Source: Bacteroidales bacterium (lineage in GTDB: Bacteria > Bacteroidota > Bacteroidia > Bacteroidales > UBA10428). From it: DNA of 56,572 nucleotides. This document shows positions 15,868 to 25,692 of the stretch, piece after piece. The stretch is taken from assembly GCA_016931575.1 (NCBI GenBank), contig JAFGEO010000116.1, forward strand, positions 1 to 56,572, read 5' to 3'. The notes under the pieces are model-generated. The model saw nothing but the letters and a program-made list of their open reading frames with translations. It was not told the origin of the DNA and did no database searches. Every line of letters starts with the position of its first letter. The stretch's first letter is position 1. Position numbers and translations under genes: made by a program.

Positions 15868-16974
15868 TCACTTGGTCACCCGAAGGATCTCCGTAAATAC
15901 CTGCTGCCCGCAAATCACCTGCACCACATACAGACCGGCCTGATCTGGAGCGGTATGCCTTTCAGCGTGCATGCGACTTGTTTTGGATTCAGTTCTGGTG
16001 CTGATCTCTCTACCCGATGCATCGATGACGCGTACGATAACTTCTCCCAGGTAATCATTTTCCATTTTCAGGTTAAAGTTGCCACTGGCGGGATTTGGAA
16101 ATACTGATACAGACAGTGCTTCGTTCCGTGCGGGAGTATTCAGCCCATCAAAATCACCTTCGATAAGCCTGATGGTTCCAAAATCATCGGCAATCATCCA
16201 GTGATCATTATAGTGTTCCTCTGTAACAGCCACGGAGCCGATAAAGTTATCCCTTTGCGTCAGTGCTGGATCGATCTCAGGCTCATCATCATCGTTATAG
16301 GCCAGAGACAAACCAATGATTTTTCCATCAGCCAGCAGGGACATAGCATCTTCCGGATTTGAAGGGGTGTAGGTATCATTATAGACGATCAGCGAAAATT
16401 CCCAGGTAGCCACGTTGCCATCCTTTCTCAAAACGAAATCCGGAAAATGTGAACGGTAGTCACTCCCCATATCATCACAAATAAAGGTAGATGTGGTCTG
16501 CCCGCTCTCAGGAAATTTAGTAAAAGTATGATAGGCAAAGGCATTCTCCGGAGTTTGGTAAACATGAGGCCCGCCCGACTTGTCCTCATCGATAAAAACT
16601 TCAAACATATCGAAGTTGTAGATATCGGCAGTTGATCCGTCTGGCACATAGGCATCGGATTCAACATCGTCGGTAATTTCAAGGAGAAAATACAGCAGGT
16701 TTTCCACCCGTGACCAAACCACCTTATAGCGACCTGAAAAGTCACCGGAATTCATGGTGGTCCCCCAGGGGATCCATACCTGGTCAATGCTTTGCCAGGT
16801 TTTTCCCTGCCAGCAGTCATCATCACCTACCCCATCGTAAGCTGGAGGATAAAGGATCTCCGCCACCATCACCGTATCATCCTGGGCAAGCAAATCAAGG
16901 GGTGAAGCAGTCAGTTGTTTGGTACCAACAAAAAGAAAAAGGAAACAAATTAAGGAATGCAAAATTATTTTCAT
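15868..16974 (-). CDS. Secreted CBM9-like sugar-binding protein with T9SS sorting domain
   Basis: The protein has a signal peptide (MKIILHSLICFLFLFVGTKQ). A domain of about 230 residues has the family 9 carbohydrate-binding/DOMON-like pattern (YDGVGDDDCWQGKTWQSIDQ, YKVVWSRVENLLYFLLEITD and FDMFEVFIDEDKSGGPHVYQ). A C-terminal T9SS type A sorting domain follows (SVSVFPNPASGNFNLKM, then IDASGREI, GLYVVQV and a basic LRVTK end). It is expected to be displayed on or released from the cell surface and may bind polysaccharide. No hydrolase domain is present. It stands alone, convergent with aguA. Confidence 0.82.
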   Translation of the reverse strand: MKIILHSLICFLFLFVGTKQLTASPLDLLAQDDTVMVAEILYPPAYDGVGDDDCWQGKTWQSIDQVWIPWGTTMNSGDFSGRYKVVWSRVENLLYFLLEITDDVESDAYVPDGSTADIYNFDMFEVFIDEDKSGGPHVYQTPENAFAYHTFTKFPESGQTTSTFICDDMGSDYRSHFPDFVLRKDGNVATWEFSLIVYNDTYTPSNPEDAMSLLADGKIIGLSLAYNDDDEPEIDPALTQRDNFIGSVAVTEEHYNDHWMIADDFGTIRLIEGDFDGLNTPARNEALSVSVFPNPASGNFNLKMENDYLGEVIVRVIDASGREISTRTESKTSRMHAERHTAPDQAGLYVVQVICGQQVFTEILRVTK

Positions 16975-17531
16975 AGCGTGCTGTTTTAGTTTTTAACACT
17001 CGCAAAGTACAATATTCCCTGTAGTTTGACCAAAAAAAATTTCCTGAATGAATTTTCATCCGTAAAATGGCAATTATTTCCATATATCCCCTTCTGAACT
17101 ATCCTCATCACAACAAATCATTAACTGTAATCCTGAATTCTCAATTTCACCCTTGCGCAGGGAAGTCCTGATAAATTACTCATTAGCTAAACGTTAACAG
17201 AATGAAACCGTTTTTTTGGCCCTATCCAGACCTCAACTTTTTACACCACATACAGACAATTTAAATTTTCACTTTCAACATCTTAAAAAAAAACTGTTAA
17301 TTTTTTAACAGTAACCCTACTTCATTTCGAAATAATTTTATTAACTTACCTTCGTAAACACCATATACAGTACGTTTCATATTCATAATACGTTATATAT
17401 GGGTAAAAAGACATTATGAACAATTAAATTAATCCGGACAAGTTCAATAGAAGTAGTCGATGGATGACAGCAAGCGGGGATTCAATGATTAAGCTTACCT
17501 CTGTATGATTGTCTCATAAAACAACCAATAA
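16975..17531. other. Long AT-rich upstream region of the chemoreceptor gene
   Basis: These 557 bases hold no recognisable gene. TACCTTCG at about 17348-17355 is close to the Bacteroidota -7 element TAnnTTTG and may be part of a promoter for the chemoreceptor gene, but I see no clear -33 TTG at the right distance. Confidence 0.35.
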
Positions 17532-18812
17532 ATGCAACTTACCATCTTTATGAACGACTCAATGATGTCGAAAATGTATGCCCTGGACCCCCTCCTGGTG
17601 ATTGGAATTATTCTGGGTTTCTATGCGGTTTTAGGTTTTGTGGTTTTCAGACTGCTTTTCAAAAAATCAATATTATTTCCGATATCCTTCGGTGCGGTAT
17701 TGCTGACCTTTCTGATTACCTTTCTGATGACTTTCACAGCCTTGCGCAACCTGAACCATTTGTATTGGGTACTGCCTAACGTGTTTTTTTACTTCTTCCT
17801 GGCTTGTTATTTTGTCATCAGATTCATCCGTAAACCTTTGGACAGGGTAATCGCCAAATTGATTGAGATCTCGGAAGGCAAGCTGAATATGGATCTGGAG
17901 GAGTCCGCTTCGAAAAATGAGATGGGCGTTATAAACAATGCACTGCTCAGACTTTCGGGAACCTTAACAAAGACCATCGCTGCGGTGCAGAGCAATTCAA
18001 ACCAGCTGGCTGCTGCAAGTCAGCAGGTTAGCAGTGCCTCAGCCCAGCTGTCACAAGGGGCAAACGAACAAGCCAGTGCACTGGAGGAAGTATCCGCAAC
18101 AATTGAACAGATATCTGCAAATATCAAACAAAATGCAGAAAATGCGCAACAAACAGAAAGAGTGTCAGGAGAGGCAAATGGGAGCATAAGGAATGTGGCG
18201 GACAAAGCAAAAGGTGCTATTGCAGCAAACCAGGAGATTGCCAATAAAATAAATATCATTAATGACATTGCCTTTCAAACCAATATTCTTGCATTAAATG
18301 CAGCTGTTGAGGCTGCCAGGGCAGGCGAACACGGGAAAGGTTTTGCCGTGGTTGCTGCCGAAGTGCGAAAACTGGCCGAAAACAGTAAGAAGGCTGCTGA
18401 GCAAATCGTTAACCTGGCAAATTCAGCATTGGAGATGACTCAGGCTGCAGGGGATGTTATGTTGGATACCATACCAAAGATTGACAATACCACAAAAATG
18501 GTACAGGAAATATCAGCAGCCAGTTTTGAACAGGATAACGGGGTAAACCAGGTGAACAGCTCCATCCAGCAACTGAACCATGCAACACAGCAGAATGCCG
18601 CATCGAGTGAAGAGCTGGCTACCAATGCAGAAGAGCTTGCCGGACAAGCTGCGCAACTCCAGCAAATTATCTCCTTTTTTAAAATCGGTCAAAACGGTCA
18701 TACAAAAGCTGAAATTACAACTCCCGATTGGAAAATTAAGACCGTCAACAGCCCGGGAATAGCAAAATACCACAAGCAGGAAATTGAAGAGGACCAGACA
18801 TTAATTTATTGA
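17532..18812 (+). CDS. Methyl-accepting chemotaxis-type transducer without a periplasmic sensor domain
   Basis: The 426-residue membrane transducer has three N-terminal hydrophobic helices (about 18-100), a short HAMP-like region at 100-135 and a long methyl-accepting coiled-coil domain. The hairpin tip that binds CheA/CheW is visible ([20 protein letters not shown], then [20 protein letters not shown]). There is no large extracellular domain, so it must sense through the membrane, internal signals or a partner. No che or flagellar genes lie nearby. Internal ATGs at residues 7, 11 and 12 are alternative starts. Confidence 0.88.
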   Translation: MQLTIFMNDSMMSKMYALDPLLVIGIILGFYAVLGFVVFRLLFKKSILFPISFGAVLLTFLITFLMTFTALRNLNHLYWVLPNVFFYFFLACYFVIRFIRKPLDRVIAKLIEISEGKLNMDLEESASKNEMGVINNALLRLSGTLTKTIAAVQSNSNQLAAASQQVSSASAQLSQGANEQASALEEVSATIEQISANIKQNAENAQQTERVSGEANGSIRNVADKAKGAIAANQEIANKINIINDIAFQTNILALNAAVEAARAGEHGKGFAVVAAEVRKLAENSKKAAEQIVNLANSALEMTQAAGDVMLDTIPKIDNTTKMVQEISAASFEQDNGVNQVNSSIQQLNHATQQNAASSEELATNAEELAGQAAQLQQIISFFKIGQNGHTKAEITTPDWKIKTVNSPGIAKYHKQEIEEDQTLIY

Positions 18813-19022
18813 CAGGTGCCTTATAATTTGTATCGGTGCTGAAAAGGCCGGGGGTAAAATTTAACCTCACAAATAAAAATGCTTTATAAAAAATATGCCA
18901 TATAAATGAGGAAGGAATTGCACATGCTAAAATTTTAACAGCAATTCGGGCAGGGACCCAGGATGGTTTTACCCCCTCTGAAGGGCCCTTACGAGTAATA
19001 ACCTAAACTAAAACTTAAAATT

Positions 19023-19568
19023 ATGACCAAGAAAAAACTCAGTCTGTACGAGAAGATTGTGCACCACCGCAGAATGGCTGAAAGCTATTTTAATGCATAT
19101 TCCAAGAAGGTTGTAAAAGACGGTGCAACCTATGATGAATGGAAATTCGCCGATGATGCAGTTTACTGGTCTCCCTATTTCGGAAACCATATTATCAAAC
19201 TGAAGGACCATCCTATTTCGGTTCAAAAATCAGCCCATATGGAGGCACTATCCTACTCCATGGTTTTCCCCGACTGGGGTCCTGTTGATTTTAAATGCTG
19301 GCCTTCCGATCGTGGCTTCGTGATGAAAACCCACTTTGTTGGTCATATGGCAGATGGTAAAGAAATGGGCTTCTTTGCCTATGGATTTATTGAAACAAAC
19401 GATTACGGCGAAATTATCCGTTGGGAAACCCATGTTAACGAAGATTACAGCGCCTTCCTGGATGTAGCCATCGGCGTACGCGGCCCCTTCCTGGAAAATG
19501 CCAACGATTACATGGAGGCTGTGGCAAAAGCCCTGCAGAGAGCTGGAGTCGAAATGAGCTTGTATTAA
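19023..19568 (+). CDS. NTF2-like (SnoaL-type) small protein of unknown role
   Basis: The 181-residue soluble protein, without signal peptide, resembles the cone-shaped NTF2/SnoaL fold: a helical start (YEKIVHHRRMAESYFNAY) and then strands around WKFADDAVYWSPYFG, WGPVDFKCWPSDRGFVMKTH, FFAYGFIETNDYGEIIRWET and VNEDYSAFLDVAIG. Such proteins bind or transform small hydrophobic molecules. I cannot name a substrate. It is a single-gene unit ending in a strong terminator 63 bases downstream. Confidence 0.6.
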   Translation: MTKKKLSLYEKIVHHRRMAESYFNAYSKKVVKDGATYDEWKFADDAVYWSPYFGNHIIKLKDHPISVQKSAHMEALSYSMVFPDWGPVDFKCWPSDRGFVMKTHFVGHMADGKEMGFFAYGFIETNDYGEIIRWETHVNEDYSAFLDVAIGVRGPFLENANDYMEAVAKALQRAGVEMSLY

Positions 19569-19630
19569 CAGCCACCGAACTAAAACAATTTTTTAGCGGG
19601 ACAAGGGGGATTGTCCTGCTTACAGATTTC

Positions 19631-19665
19631 CTGCCTGCCGGAACGTTCCGCGCAGGCAGTTTTTT
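19631..19665 (+). terminator. Rho-independent terminator after the NTF2-like gene
   Basis: CTGCCTGC (19631-19638) pairs with GCAGGCAG (19652-19659). The inner CGGAACGTTCCG is itself self-complementary, and TTTTTT follows. Confidence 0.88.
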
Positions 19666-19773
19666 ATTAACACACCGGCGCCCGGACATAAAGCCGGGAT
19701 TATGCATACTTTTTTTTCTGAATCGGGTTCTTGCACGGTTTCATCTTTCAATAAAAAAGAAAGCTTTTACAGA

Positions 19774-20445
19774 ATGAATTCAATCATTGAAAGATTAAAG
19801 CAAAATGTAAGGTTGCAGGAAGGTTTGCATGCCTGTATGCACTGTGGAATATATACTGTAAAGAGAAAACTCATTTCTTACCTGCATGTCATGCGGAGGG
19901 TATCCTGCTACTTGCAGTGCAGGGAATCTAACCAACTTCAATATCCGCAGACTGGTCTTTCGCTCCGCAGGGGAAACATCGAGCTTTCCATAAAAATTGA
20001 AAAATGTATGTTCTGTGGCAAATGTACGCTTGTGTGTCCTCACAGTAGTAACATACGAAATGTGGTACTCCATGACCCCTGCGAGCTGGGAAGGGGCATG
20101 GGAATGTAGGATTTGCCGCGGCAGCTTATAAACAAAGCAGGAAAGCTTGTTCCTATTGCCGAAGAAAAGGAGGATGCATATTGCTGCGGTGGCAGTTTAG
20201 GAAATTTATAACTAAGTGCCTCCGAAACAAATTTATTAAGAGACCAGGCTCTTAGCGTATTTATTGCACAAGAACCGGATATTCTGGTAACAGCATGTCC
20301 TAAATGCAAAAAAACATTTAGCGGAAAACAAATACAAGTAAAGGATATCTCGGAAGTTGTTGGCAATGCGCAGAAATCACACGAACAACAGAATGAACAC
20401 TTTCAGCATTCTGAGACGTATGAACACAATCTAAAGCTGGTATAG
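19774..20445 (+). pseudogene. Heterodisulfide-reductase-like (CCG-domain) Fe-S oxidoreductase, broken by two in-frame stops
   Basis: One reading frame can be followed from ATG 19774 to 20445. It starts like HdrC/HdrD-type proteins (IIERLKQNVRLQEGLHACMH, CG), then has a ferredoxin-like IEKCMFCGKCTLVCPH. It continues as a cysteine-rich CCG domain: HDPCELGRG, DLPRQLINKAGKLVPI, AYCCGGSLGNL and ILVTACPKCKKTF. TAG at 20107-20109 replaces an expected aromatic residue (VYDLP in relatives) and TAA at 20209-20211 replaces an expected Lys. The segment between the two cysteine motifs is also shorter than normal. This is a dead or dying redox gene, probably once an electron-transfer subunit. Confidence 0.75.
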
Positions 20446-20531
20446 TATCAATTAATAAGAGAGCCAGCCTGTTCACCTTGCTGTACCAAGCCAAATAATT
20501 TTCCCATCTTTGGAGGCTTGCAGGAAACCTG

Positions 20532-21365
20532 ATGAGAATGAAAAAAAGTTGGCGTAAATACACACTCGACTGGAAAGAATTGTTCCGGCCCGGATCGTTC
20601 AGGGAGTTCGACCTGATGGTGGATTATCCGGTGGAACGCGTGTACGCCCATCAGCGATCGCGGGAGAAAACCTTATTCCTGATGGAACTATGCAGGCTCT
20701 CCTACATCAGGGACTGCGAGCTCAGACAAAATGTCCTGGCAAAAATAGCCCTGAAAGAGGAGCAGTTCTACTCTAACAAGGGTAGCCAGTTCATGATCCT
20801 CCAAAATCTTGCCGATGCCCCGGTGGACAAGATCATCGTCTTTCGCGGAACCGATGACATCTTTGACTATAGGAATATCTTCACCTTCGGCAGCACCCCC
20901 TGGCCAGGTGGCGGCACCATCTACAAGGGATTTAACCGTTCTTTCCAGGCCATTCAGGGAGTCATCCGGGAGATCGCCACCGACCTTAAAGATCAGTCGG
21001 TATGGATCATCGGCCATAGCCTGGGAGGTATCCTGGCTGTACTTTCAAGCATCTATTTTAAGGATACGGAGCTGACAATTTTCGGCATGCCAAAGCTTGG
21101 TGACCGCGATTTCTACAGCTCCCTGAAAAATCCGGTCAGTTACTACCATACACGACGCGATTTTATTCAAAGCATGCCCATCCTCATCCGGAAATTCTAT
21201 CTCCCCGAATCGCAAATCATTCCTGCCCGGGAGATAAAAAACCGCACCTGCCCTTCCCTGCTTTACGTCCACGCTCCGATCAGTTACAGCCATAATATCA
21301 GGGTGGCAGAGCACGGGGAGATGTTTGGGGAGATGGAAGTCGGAGGACTGAAGTCCGGTGGCTGA
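20532..21365 (+). CDS. Class 3 lipase-family alpha/beta hydrolase
   Basis: The 277-residue cytoplasmic-looking protein has no signal peptide. It carries the lipase class 3 core: IIVFRGTDDIFD (oxyanion strand), then the nucleophile Ser163 in IIGHSLGGILAVL, FGMPKLGDRDF and a candidate catalytic His in PISYSHNI near residue 257. The substrate (triacylglycerol, phospholipid or other ester) is unknown. Start codons at residue 1 or 3 are both possible. It ends 76 bases before the saccharopine dehydrogenase start and may be co-transcribed. Confidence 0.8.
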   Translation: MRMKKSWRKYTLDWKELFRPGSFREFDLMVDYPVERVYAHQRSREKTLFLMELCRLSYIRDCELRQNVLAKIALKEEQFYSNKGSQFMILQNLADAPVDKIIVFRGTDDIFDYRNIFTFGSTPWPGGGTIYKGFNRSFQAIQGVIREIATDLKDQSVWIIGHSLGGILAVLSSIYFKDTELTIFGMPKLGDRDFYSSLKNPVSYYHTRRDFIQSMPILIRKFYLPESQIIPAREIKNRTCPSLLYVHAPISYSHNIRVAEHGEMFGEMEVGGLKSGG

Positions 21366-21441
21366 ACCTGAGAAAGTCAAATGCTCACGCTCTACTTCCA
21401 AAACATTCCTTAACTTGCTTATCCATCAAATCAATGAAACC

Positions 21442-22581
21442 ATGAGTAAACTCATCGTCCTGGGAGCAGGCATGGTAGGCAGTGCCATGGCCATCGACCT
21501 GGCAAAAAGGCACCAGGTTTCCCTTACGGATATCGATCCGGCAAAACTGGACAAGGCTCAGCAGAAATGCCCCGAGCTGACCACCGGGATCCTGGATGTA
21601 ACCCAAAAGCACGACCTGCAGAATACCGTTAGGGAATTCGACCTGATAGTAGGCGCCGTTCCGGGACACCTCGGGTTTCATACAGTAAAAGCCTGCATCG
21701 AAGCCGGGATGGACATCGTTGACATCTCATTCTTTCCGGAGAATTCTCTGAAACTTGATAAGCTGGCGAAAGAAAATAATGTTACTGCCATTGTAGACTG
21801 CGGTGTAGCACCGGGCATACACAACCTCATCCTGGGATATCACGATCAGCACCTGAAGATCCGTCGGTTTGAATGCATGGTAGGCGGCCTGCCGAAGCAA
21901 AAGAAATGGCCTTTCAACTACAAGGCTCCCTTCTCATCCATCGATGTTATTGAAGAATATACCCGTCCTGCCCGGTTTGTGGAAGATGGAGAGCTCATCA
22001 TCAGGGAAGCGCTCACCGATTGCGAGCTCATAGACTTCGACCATGTCGGAACGCTGGAGGCTTTTAACTCCGACGGACTGCGTACTCTGATCCATACCCT
22101 GCCCCACATCCCCAACATGAAGGAAAAAACGCTCCGCTATCCCGGCCATGTGGAATACATCCGGGTGCTGAAAGAAAGCGGCTTTTTTAGTACCAATCCC
22201 CTGACTTTCAGGAAGCAGGAAATTATTCCACTGGAGTTCAGCTGCGAGGTACTTTTCAGGGATTGGAAACTAGGTGAGGATGAGGAGGAATTTACCCTTA
22301 TGCAGGTAAAAATCGAAGGGGAAAATCCTGAAGGAAAAATCGTAGAAGTCATCTATAAGCTTTATGATGAGTATGACCACGAAACACACACCTCATCCAT
22401 GGCAAGGACCACAGGCTACAGCGCAACGGCAGCTGCAAACCTCATCCTGGAAGGACTGTTTCACAAAAAAGGTATCTTCCCTCCTGAATTGATCGGAAAG
22501 TATGAATCCTGTTTCCGGTTTATCATGGACTACCTGGCAGACCGGGGCGTGGTATACAGGAAAATTGAACAGAATATTTAA
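21442..22581 (+). CDS. Saccharopine dehydrogenase family oxidoreductase
   Basis: This NAD(P)-dependent enzyme of lysine/saccharopine metabolism is 379 residues from the ATG at 21442, chosen because it starts directly with the Rossmann motif MSKLIVLGAGMVGSAMAIDL. The catalytic domain shows IVDCGVAPGIHNLILGY, MVGGLPKQKKWPFNYKAPFS and ARTTGYSATAAANLILEG, all typical of the LYS9-type (glutamate-forming) saccharopine reductase fold. An upstream in-frame ATG at 21358 overlaps the lipase gene and looks spurious. In bacteria such enzymes may work in lysine degradation or synthesis of related amines; the direction cannot be told. Confidence 0.88.
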   Translation: MSKLIVLGAGMVGSAMAIDLAKRHQVSLTDIDPAKLDKAQQKCPELTTGILDVTQKHDLQNTVREFDLIVGAVPGHLGFHTVKACIEAGMDIVDISFFPENSLKLDKLAKENNVTAIVDCGVAPGIHNLILGYHDQHLKIRRFECMVGGLPKQKKWPFNYKAPFSSIDVIEEYTRPARFVEDGELIIREALTDCELIDFDHVGTLEAFNSDGLRTLIHTLPHIPNMKEKTLRYPGHVEYIRVLKESGFFSTNPLTFRKQEIIPLEFSCEVLFRDWKLGEDEEEFTLMQVKIEGENPEGKIVEVIYKLYDEYDHETHTSSMARTTGYSATAAANLILEGLFHKKGIFPPELIGKYESCFRFIMDYLADRGVVYRKIEQNI

Positions 22582-22622
22582 TACTATTTAGTATCTTGTC
22601 CGAAAGATCATAAACTTTCCAG

Positions 22623-23117
22623 ATGAATTCGTGCAAATTCCTGAAACGAAAACTTGGCGACACGCTTACCCGGCCATTCGGGTATGTGTTAGTTGTTTTC
22701 GGTCTGGGAATAGTAATCGGTACTTCAGACATTCTGGCTGTTATCATCGCAATGCCCTTTATTTTATCAGGGATGATCTTCGCTTTTGGAAAAGAGATGA
22801 CAGAGATTAATCAGGATGAAAATTATTTCAGACAATATTTTCAATTGTTCTTTCTGAAACTTGGACGTAAAGAACCCATACCTTCCATCAGCTATATCCT
22901 GGTGAAGGATTTCAGAATAAAAGTTCATTTTTACACCATGACCGATGATGCAGAATATTATGAGATATCCTTCATTACAATCGACAGAAGGAAGAAAATA
23001 CTGGCCTACAGCAAGAGCAAAAAAAAGGCTAATGCTATCCTATCAAAACTGAAGTTTTTCCCCGATATCAATATTATTGATAAAACCACGAAACAGATTT
23101 CGAAAATTGCACCCTGA
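22623..23117 (+). CDS. Two-helix membrane protein of unknown function
   Basis: The 164-residue protein has two adjacent transmembrane helices at about residues 20-55 (YVLVVFGLGIVIGTSD, then AVIIAMPFILSGMIFAFG). A basic, beta-rich cytoplasmic domain follows (DFRIKVHFYTMTDDAEYYEI, RRKKILAYSKSKKKAN). I recognise no family. It follows the saccharopine dehydrogenase by 41 bases on the same strand. Confidence 0.55.
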   Translation: MNSCKFLKRKLGDTLTRPFGYVLVVFGLGIVIGTSDILAVIIAMPFILSGMIFAFGKEMTEINQDENYFRQYFQLFFLKLGRKEPIPSISYILVKDFRIKVHFYTMTDDAEYYEISFITIDRRKKILAYSKSKKKANAILSKLKFFPDINIIDKTTKQISKIAP

Positions 23118-23201
23118 AAATTGCACTTTTACACCTCACCGGCTATAAAACTTTTGAGACTTCTTTTATCTTTACGTCCCAAAATCCGTAATTAGTGACT
23201 G

Positions 23202-23966
23202 ATGAAAAAGTACTCTCTTCATAAATTGAAACTGATCCTGTTGTTTAGCCTGTTAGTATTGTTAGCTGGAACCAGGCTTGCCAATTCCCAGACTTTTTGT
23301 ATCGAACCCGATTCCGACCGTTTTGCAGGAGAAAAGGATGGTTTCCGTTATGAACTTTGGGACCAGAACGCCAAAGGCAATGCCTGTATGACACTTGGCG
23401 ATGGCGCCCTGTTCAGCGGGGAATGGAGCGATATCGAAAACTACCTGGCCCGCCGGGGTCTGGGCTACGACCAAACGCAAAAACACCAGGAAATAGGCAC
23501 TTTCTTTGCCGATTATGCCTGCAACTACAACCCATCATCCAAACCAGGTGGAAATTCTTATCTGGCGGTCTATGGATGGACCACAGATCCGATGGTGGAA
23601 TTCTACATTATCGAAGACTGGCGGAACTGGATCCCCTCCATGGCCGAAGGCGCTACCCTAAAAGATTCCTTCTATGTTAACGGGGCTTACTACGACATCT
23701 ATGAGAACATCCGGGTCAATCAGCCTTCCATCCAGGGCATAACAACCTTCCCGCAATATTTCAGCATCCGGAGGGATACGCGAAACAGTGGAAAGATTAA
23801 CATCTCGGATCATTTTAACAAATGGGAAGCCATTGGAATGTCAATGGGCGCCATGTACGAGGTATCCTTCGTTGTTGAAGGATATATGAATTATGGGAAC
23901 TTTGCGTTCACTGAACTGGATGTTTACCTGAAAAAAGAAAAACCGGCCCCCGATCCCTGTGAATAA
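23202..23966 (+). CDS. GH11 endo-1,4-beta-xylanase, secreted
   Basis: This is a predicted extracellular xylanase that cleaves internal beta-1,4-xylosyl bonds with retention. Signal peptide: residues 1-29 (LLVLLAGTRLANSQ). The beta-jelly-roll motifs of GH11 are clear: YLAVYGWTTDPMVEFYIIED with nucleophile Glu133, YDIYENIRVNQPSIQG, FPQYFSIRRDTRNSG, HFNKWEAIGMSMG and VVEGYMNYG with acid/base Glu226. Length (254) fits a single-domain enzyme with a short Pro-rich tail. No T9SS domain or CBM is attached, so export is probably by Sec only, to the periplasm or outer membrane. GH11 is rare in Bacteroidota. Confidence 0.9.
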   Translation: MKKYSLHKLKLILLFSLLVLLAGTRLANSQTFCIEPDSDRFAGEKDGFRYELWDQNAKGNACMTLGDGALFSGEWSDIENYLARRGLGYDQTQKHQEIGTFFADYACNYNPSSKPGGNSYLAVYGWTTDPMVEFYIIEDWRNWIPSMAEGATLKDSFYVNGAYYDIYENIRVNQPSIQGITTFPQYFSIRRDTRNSGKINISDHFNKWEAIGMSMGAMYEVSFVVEGYMNYGNFAFTELDVYLKKEKPAPDPCE

Positions 23967-24108
23967 TATCCTGTGGATCAGTTTATTACTGATAAACATT
24001 TCAGGTGTACATTTATGCAGATCTGGCTGGCACACAAAATCAAACAGCTAACTGATTCCATCGGATAACATCGTATTTGTCGGTCTGATGTCGGTCTGCT
24101 ACACCTGA

Positions 24109-24690
24109 GGACAGTTGTACTACCTGTTCATCCTGTCGATTTTTAAGCCAGATCTGAAATTCAAACCGGGAACCCTCCTTCATTTTATACCCTTCATCCT
24201 GGCATTGATTATCCTTCTATTCAGGCACTACCAGGTATTTCAGGAACATTCCGGACAAGCTTTCAGCTGGCTGTACACGCATTATGATTCATTGCTCGAT
24301 ATCCTTTTAAATGGTACGCTATGAGCCTATTACCTTGTGATCATCCTTCGGTATTTCCTGCATTTCTCAAAATTAAAAAGGGCAAAACCCTCCAGGATAT
24401 GGATCAATTTTGCGGTTTTCGGTTTTCTGATCTCGAGTCTGATCGTCCAATTAATAAGCAATCAGGATATACCCTCCGAATATAAATACATCGGGGAAAA
24501 TGCCACCCTTCTGGTATTCTTTTGCCTCCTGTTTTACATGGCCATTATCAACCGTACCCTTTTTGATAAGTTAAAGATTCTCGGGAAGTACAAAAATTCA
24601 TCCCAGAATGATTCCCTGTCTGAGGAGATCCTTACCCAGGTTGAACTGCACATGCAGGGGATACTGGTCAGGGAGCAATTGTCTGCAGCA
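24109..24690 (+). pseudogene. AraC-family regulator with membrane N-terminus, broken and lacking its DNA-binding domain
   Basis: One frame reads YYLFILSIFKPDLKFKPGTL, LHFIPFILALIILLFRHYQV, YYLVIILRYFLHF and LFDKLKILGKYKNSS, then LSEEILTQVELHMQG. This is the pattern of the multi-helix membrane domain and linker of Bacteroidota AraC-type regulators, which normally end in a double helix-turn-helix. Here TGA codons interrupt at 24106-24108 and 24322-24324, and the frame loses similarity before the HTH, where a minus-strand gene ends. The gene cannot make a regulator. It follows the GH11 xylanase and could once have regulated it. Confidence 0.68.
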
Positions 24691-24714
24691 GCAGGCATGC
24701 CATTTGCGGTATGC

Positions 24715-25551
24715 CTACTCCTCTTCCTCCCTGTCTTTTTGCTGAAGCTTATCCCAGGCTTTACGTTTCATAATTACCAACTGACCGGCTTTCATATCGA
24801 AAATAGATACATACTTCTTACTGATCACATAGTGCTGATCCCATTTCAGATAATTCCGATATAATAGCAGGGTACAGATATCGGTGACATCGATAGCTTC
24901 AGAGAGGACATGGGAGTGGTATGTCAGTGCTTTGTCCTCCGCATTCCCGGATCCTTCATAAGAAAACTGCAGGAGAGAATTGTGGATTTTCTTCTGCTTT
25001 TTAAAGTTGTTGGCCTTATCGTAAGTCAGCAGGTAATCGTTCCCGATAAACAGATAGCCACTCTCGTTTGTAGCCGTAAGTATATACACGAGCCTTTCTC
25101 CCCGGGTGATCAGGGGAATGGGATTCAGGGATGTATTCTCATAAACACTGAAGAATCCCTGAGCATCATTCTGAATCCGGCGGATAGCATCCATACGTAT
25201 TCGGATCAGGTCGCTTTCCAGAGAAGTGGCTTGCCGGTTATCAGTCTCAACGGAAATTGGGATCATATTAGGAATGCCTTCAAAGGTAAACCTGACGAGG
25301 ATTTGAACGGGAATGGTACGACTGAAAAATATCGTAACCACATTGTTTTCACTGTTCACATAAGACAGGTACCCCCCGATGCTGTCGCGGAGATCCGGAA
25401 AGTTGGCAATAAAGTTATCGGTACCATACCAGGATCCCAACTCAAGGCGGTAGAGCAGCTCGCCACGTTCAAGGAGCTTTACCGGATCGGGAGGCCGCGC
25501 CTGAAGGAACATGCTAAGTAAAGAAAGAAGGAAGATAAGTCTGATTTTCAT
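24715..25551 (-). CDS. Secreted protein of unknown function
   Basis: The 278-residue protein has a signal peptide (MKIRLIFLLSLLSMFLQA). The rest is a mixed alpha/beta region (YGTDNFIANFPDLRDSIGGY, VVTIFFSRTIPVQILVRFTF, LITRGERLVYILTATNESGY). It ends in a charged KLQQKDREEEE. I do not recognise the family and see no catalytic motif. Its end abuts the AraC remnant on the opposite strand. Confidence 0.6.
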   Translation of the reverse strand: MKIRLIFLLSLLSMFLQARPPDPVKLLERGELLYRLELGSWYGTDNFIANFPDLRDSIGGYLSYVNSENNVVTIFFSRTIPVQILVRFTFEGIPNMIPISVETDNRQATSLESDLIRIRMDAIRRIQNDAQGFFSVYENTSLNPIPLITRGERLVYILTATNESGYLFIGNDYLLTYDKANNFKKQKKIHNSLLQFSYEGSGNAEDKALTYHSHVLSEAIDVTDICTLLLYRNYLKWDQHYVISKKYVSIFDMKAGQLVIMKRKAWDKLQQKDREEEE

Positions 25552-25692
25552 GCTTATGGTTTTTTTTCGAACAACATAGAAAGGGAGGCCTTCCTGCGCT
25601 GCGAATCATACTTTTCACTAACAAAATTATAATTCTGAGCGGTTTTGCCAGGATTAGTTTTCAATTCTTCCCGGAAGTTATTGGCCTTCACG

